A stretch of 64,000 bases of DNA. Origin: Lunularia cruciata. Taxonomy: Eukaryota > Streptophyta > Marchantiopsida > Lunulariales > Lunulariaceae. This document shows, piece after piece, positions 60,811 through 64,000 of this stretch. Each line of letters starts with the position of its first letter. Position 1 is the first letter of the stretch. Location: positions 55,619,001-55,683,000 of the forward strand of contig OX419758.1 in the NCBI GenBank assembly GCA_948567375.1. The letters are read 5' to 3'. Position numbers and translations under genes: made by a program. The notes beneath the pieces are model-generated. The model saw only the letters and a program-made list of their open reading frames with translations. It made no database searches and had not been told where the DNA came from.

Positions 60811-63800
60811 TATATCTATTTTTAGATTAGAGGAAAACCACCTCCCAAGTAGAAAAAAATCGGACTCATTTTTGGAATGTATTACTTGCAAACTGACAAT
60901 ATTAACTGTCACTGTCAATACGTAGAAGGTGGTGATGAAATGGCGATGAATGAAAGGCACGATGAATGAAGGAAGCAAAGCAGCTAAAAGAGAAGGACAC
61001 GAACAGTTTGAATAATGTCTTGCACGAAAGTGACGATTGCTATGTAGCAAATGAACTCGATCAACTTAGATCCATTTATGTTGGTTCGATTCTAGTCAAA
61101 TGGATGACGAGGATAATTGCATGCACCTTTTAGTTGGGAGATCTTCTGTCCCGTCTTGCTAACACGTGATGGCGATTCAATGCATATGCAACACCGCTCG
61201 AAGCCGAATCTCCAATTTCAGTGACACCCAAACTTTGGTGTTGCGCCTGTGGTACTGTAATTGTCCCTTTCCGCTGATATGCCTTGGATCGAAACTTTCT
61301 AGATGCACTATACACAATATCTCCAGATATTAAAATAAGCAGTGGTGGCAAGATTAGCCCTTTATTAGTTTCACGTTCAAATCCTAAAACCAAAACTATT
61401 CAAGAAAAACTATTCAAGTTTTCTTTTGATCATTTGCATTGGCCGATTTTGGAATTTTCTTCGATATTTCTAAGAAGTCAAAATTGACCTAGTGTATTCT
61501 ATGAAGTAGGTAAGATTTAATCAGGCAGTTGACAGAGAGTGAAGAGATGAATGGATCCATATCCGTTCATCCAATGTAATTTGAGTTCTGTAGTAAAATC
61601 CGATTCCCATTTGGTAACTGAATGTTCATGCGGATGCAAGTCCATTTTAAATAATTTCCATCAGTCTACGCAGAATCTATTCCTGTACACAACAAATGAC
61701 TTTTAAAGGAATTAGTGTTCACACTAGACAACACTTCACCAAGTTAATTTATCTTAGATAAAAATTCCGCGAAAGAATGATTTAAAAAGGAAACTTCAAC
61801 AACTCCCAATCTCATACCAGAGACAATAGAATTTAAGCTACAGTACGTTCACGTGTCAGCAACGCACGAGCCGCGTGCTACAGGTACTAAAGGAAATAAA
61901 GCATAAGAAATTCAGCAATGCTAGAGTGTTGCGTTTCAAACAAAGGGAGCAACCGAATCAAAAACCATGTTGCATATCTTCCTCTTGAATATCTTTGGAG
62001 AAAGAATCTAAAGGAAATAGAGGATCGTAACTCTGTCAAGGTTAGAACTTCTTCTTTCAAGTAGATTCTCATGCGGAAAAATGTCATCAACTTGCACACG
62101 TATTCTACTCCTCAGCAGGCGTGAACGTTGGGTTTCGTCGAGGCGTTCAATTGCAGGTTTACGGGTACCCTTAAATCGTCGTGAACTTTTTAATGGATAT
62201 TACGGGTATTGAGGAAGTGGGTATTGAAGTATTGCGGAGAAATGTCCGTAGCCGTAGCAGATTTTATGGGGAGTTGAAAATCTGACGCGTAAACGTTTAG
62301 TCGCTTTAGGGTAGTCCGTAGTCCATAATGAGCTTAAATTCGCCCTTAAATTTCACTTGTAAAAAGTTTTATGTGAAACAATCGCGTTTTACGACAGCGT
62401 TCAAAAACGAGCCTATGGATTTCTGACGGTACCCGTAAGAATCCGTAGAATCCCCAGTTGACACCCCCAATTATTCACTAGATTATGCGAGATCGTTAAT
62501 GCTGACTTGACATCTCCTCGGCAGTGGTGAAGTTATCTTCCACTTTCATTTACAGGTATGATAGATAGCAGAACAAAAACAAATGATGTATTTCTCGTGC
62601 TAACAACATGGACAGCTCTTCACTTTCGTTGACATAGTGAACAGCTCTCTACAACGAGGGACGGATGGGGCTAGATGGTCCATGCAGTCACGCGGATGCT
62701 ATAGTTTTTCTTGTATGGAAGTGCCGAATCTTCGATGCAGTCATTTCTCTTGTCGGGATGTGGACAAGTCTACCTTACCCGTATCTATTGCACTGGGACT
62801 CAAAACAACAGAAGAGGATAATATATATTATTAAGTCCACAGTGAGATTATTATCCAGGTTGCAGCATTTTGGTTGACAACATAATGGAGTGGAATGATA
62901 CGCTACCTTCTACACATCCAGGAGAGGAAAGGCATTTGGGCTGAACTCGCGACCGTTTCATGCAGATATGGCATACAAGAAAAGAACACGAGATATGTGG
63001 TTACTGTGGAGATTCAGTGCTCGTCGCATTAGTCCCCCGTCTGTTTGTTCCTCCTGCGTAGAATCTGTAGATTTGGTTCTTTGGCAGCAAACATAGAGGA
63101 CCTATTGCCATTTATGATTGGAAAGAGATGTGGATTCCAACAGACTCGCTTGACGAGCTCGTCATAAAGACAATGGAAGTAGACTGCAGGATCATTTACA
63201 TTCTGTGTCGATCTACTCATCATCAGCCACATCGATTTGTTTATATAGATATATTGCTTCACATGTGTTATTCCATTCCATATAAATGTGTTATTCCATA
63301 TTGCTTCACATGTGTTATTGACGACAGATGACGCAACAAACCAATGATTCATGCTGTGCTGCGTACTATTCTCTACCTTTACAACTTGCCACTGTTAACC
63401 CACACTCATCGCTTAAACTTGAGAACTGAAAAGTATACCCGCAACCTCCTACTCCGAAGACATTTTTCCCATCTGCTTCGATGAACTCAAATACCTACCT
63501 GGAGGGTTTTTGGAAGAAGTTTAGAAGTTCATCATTTGGATGATGTACAGAATTTTCAGCTTAACGCAATTTACCAAATCTAAATGCTGTTTTGGTAACT
63601 CTTTGCCATGAACACACAAAATCATACGTTAACTTCCTTTTTGTCAATGTAAATTTTCGAAATTTACGCTGCATTACCCCTAAGCCCTTGCAGTGATCAT
63701 TGCGTTTACAAGTGCGATCTTTAATCCCCTATGCGGTTAAGATAGTATCATTTGTAGGTCTTTCTAGCTACGAATCAACAAAGTTGGGCTACAATGTGCA

Positions 63801-64000
63801 GTGATCTTGTCAGATTTATCTCAATGTCTTATTGCGGGCATGACACCCAAGTGTATTCTAATCTTGTTTTGTTGTACATTATGAGTGAATAATATTAACT
63901 AGAAACCCGAGGTAATGTGGAAATACTACGGGATTGGAAATCTGAGACCTGCATGTCCGGTTTGTTGTCAACCTCTGCTTGTAGCTTGTATGGATGGGAC
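60811..64000. other. GC-balanced intergenic DNA, no gene seen
   Basis: Short frames only (up to about 107 codons at 63,029-63,352, minus), none with a recognised domain. ACATGTGTTATTCCAT and CACATGTGTTATT recur at 63,258-63,316 as a small tandem repeat. Confidence 0.4.

Overview
This is a window of nuclear DNA from a land plant. The evidence is a TAF15b-type RNA-binding protein gene, two GH17 beta-1,3-glucanase genes with X8 (CBM43) domains and GT-AG introns, a chromodomain Ty3/gypsy element primed by initiator tRNA-Met, and long methylation-decayed repeats. The wide gene spacing and repeat load suggest a large genome, possibly a non-flowering plant, but the species cannot be fixed from the sequence.

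Layout. Bases 1-20,000 are AT-rich and full of repeats. They hold a complete, dead Ty3/gypsy element (1189-7453) with LTRs, a 5-bp target duplication, primer site and polypurine tract; two copies of another LTR-like repeat, one carrying an uninterrupted (GT)76 tract; a third, reverse-strand copy of the gypsy LTR; and several tandem duplications. Bases 20,000-27,400 are more GC-balanced and carry an apparently intronless TAF15b-like gene. Bases 27,400-38,200 are AT-rich again. They contain a badly decayed reverse-strand LINE with nested internal duplications, and a non-autonomous hAT-like element. From 38,200 to the end the DNA is GC-balanced. It carries two tandem GH17-X8 genes on the minus strand (40,227-42,353 and 52,570-55,276), each with the same three-exon plan, and a nearly complete non-LTR retrotransposon (57,094-60,799).

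The most unusual content is that retrotransposon. It has an N-terminal C2H2 finger, a reverse transcriptase, a CCHC knuckle and a restriction-like endonuclease at the C terminus, so it is of the R2/RLE type. Plant LINEs are mostly of the APE-endonuclease type (L1, RTE). Its 3' tail, which ends in GGTCGCC plus a short T/C run and not poly(A), recurs at six other places in the window as 40-196-bp insertions. Four have perfect 11-16-bp target duplications, and three of those start at nearly the same point in the last codons of the LINE ORF. A second, much older copy of the LINE body lies hidden on the minus strand at about 27.8-30.6 kb.

The two glucanase genes probably act in the cell wall on callose-type beta-1,3-glucan. 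The TAF15b-like gene is probably a nuclear RNA-binding or transcription factor. These host genes are not otherwise functionally linked. No tRNA, rRNA or CRISPR was found.
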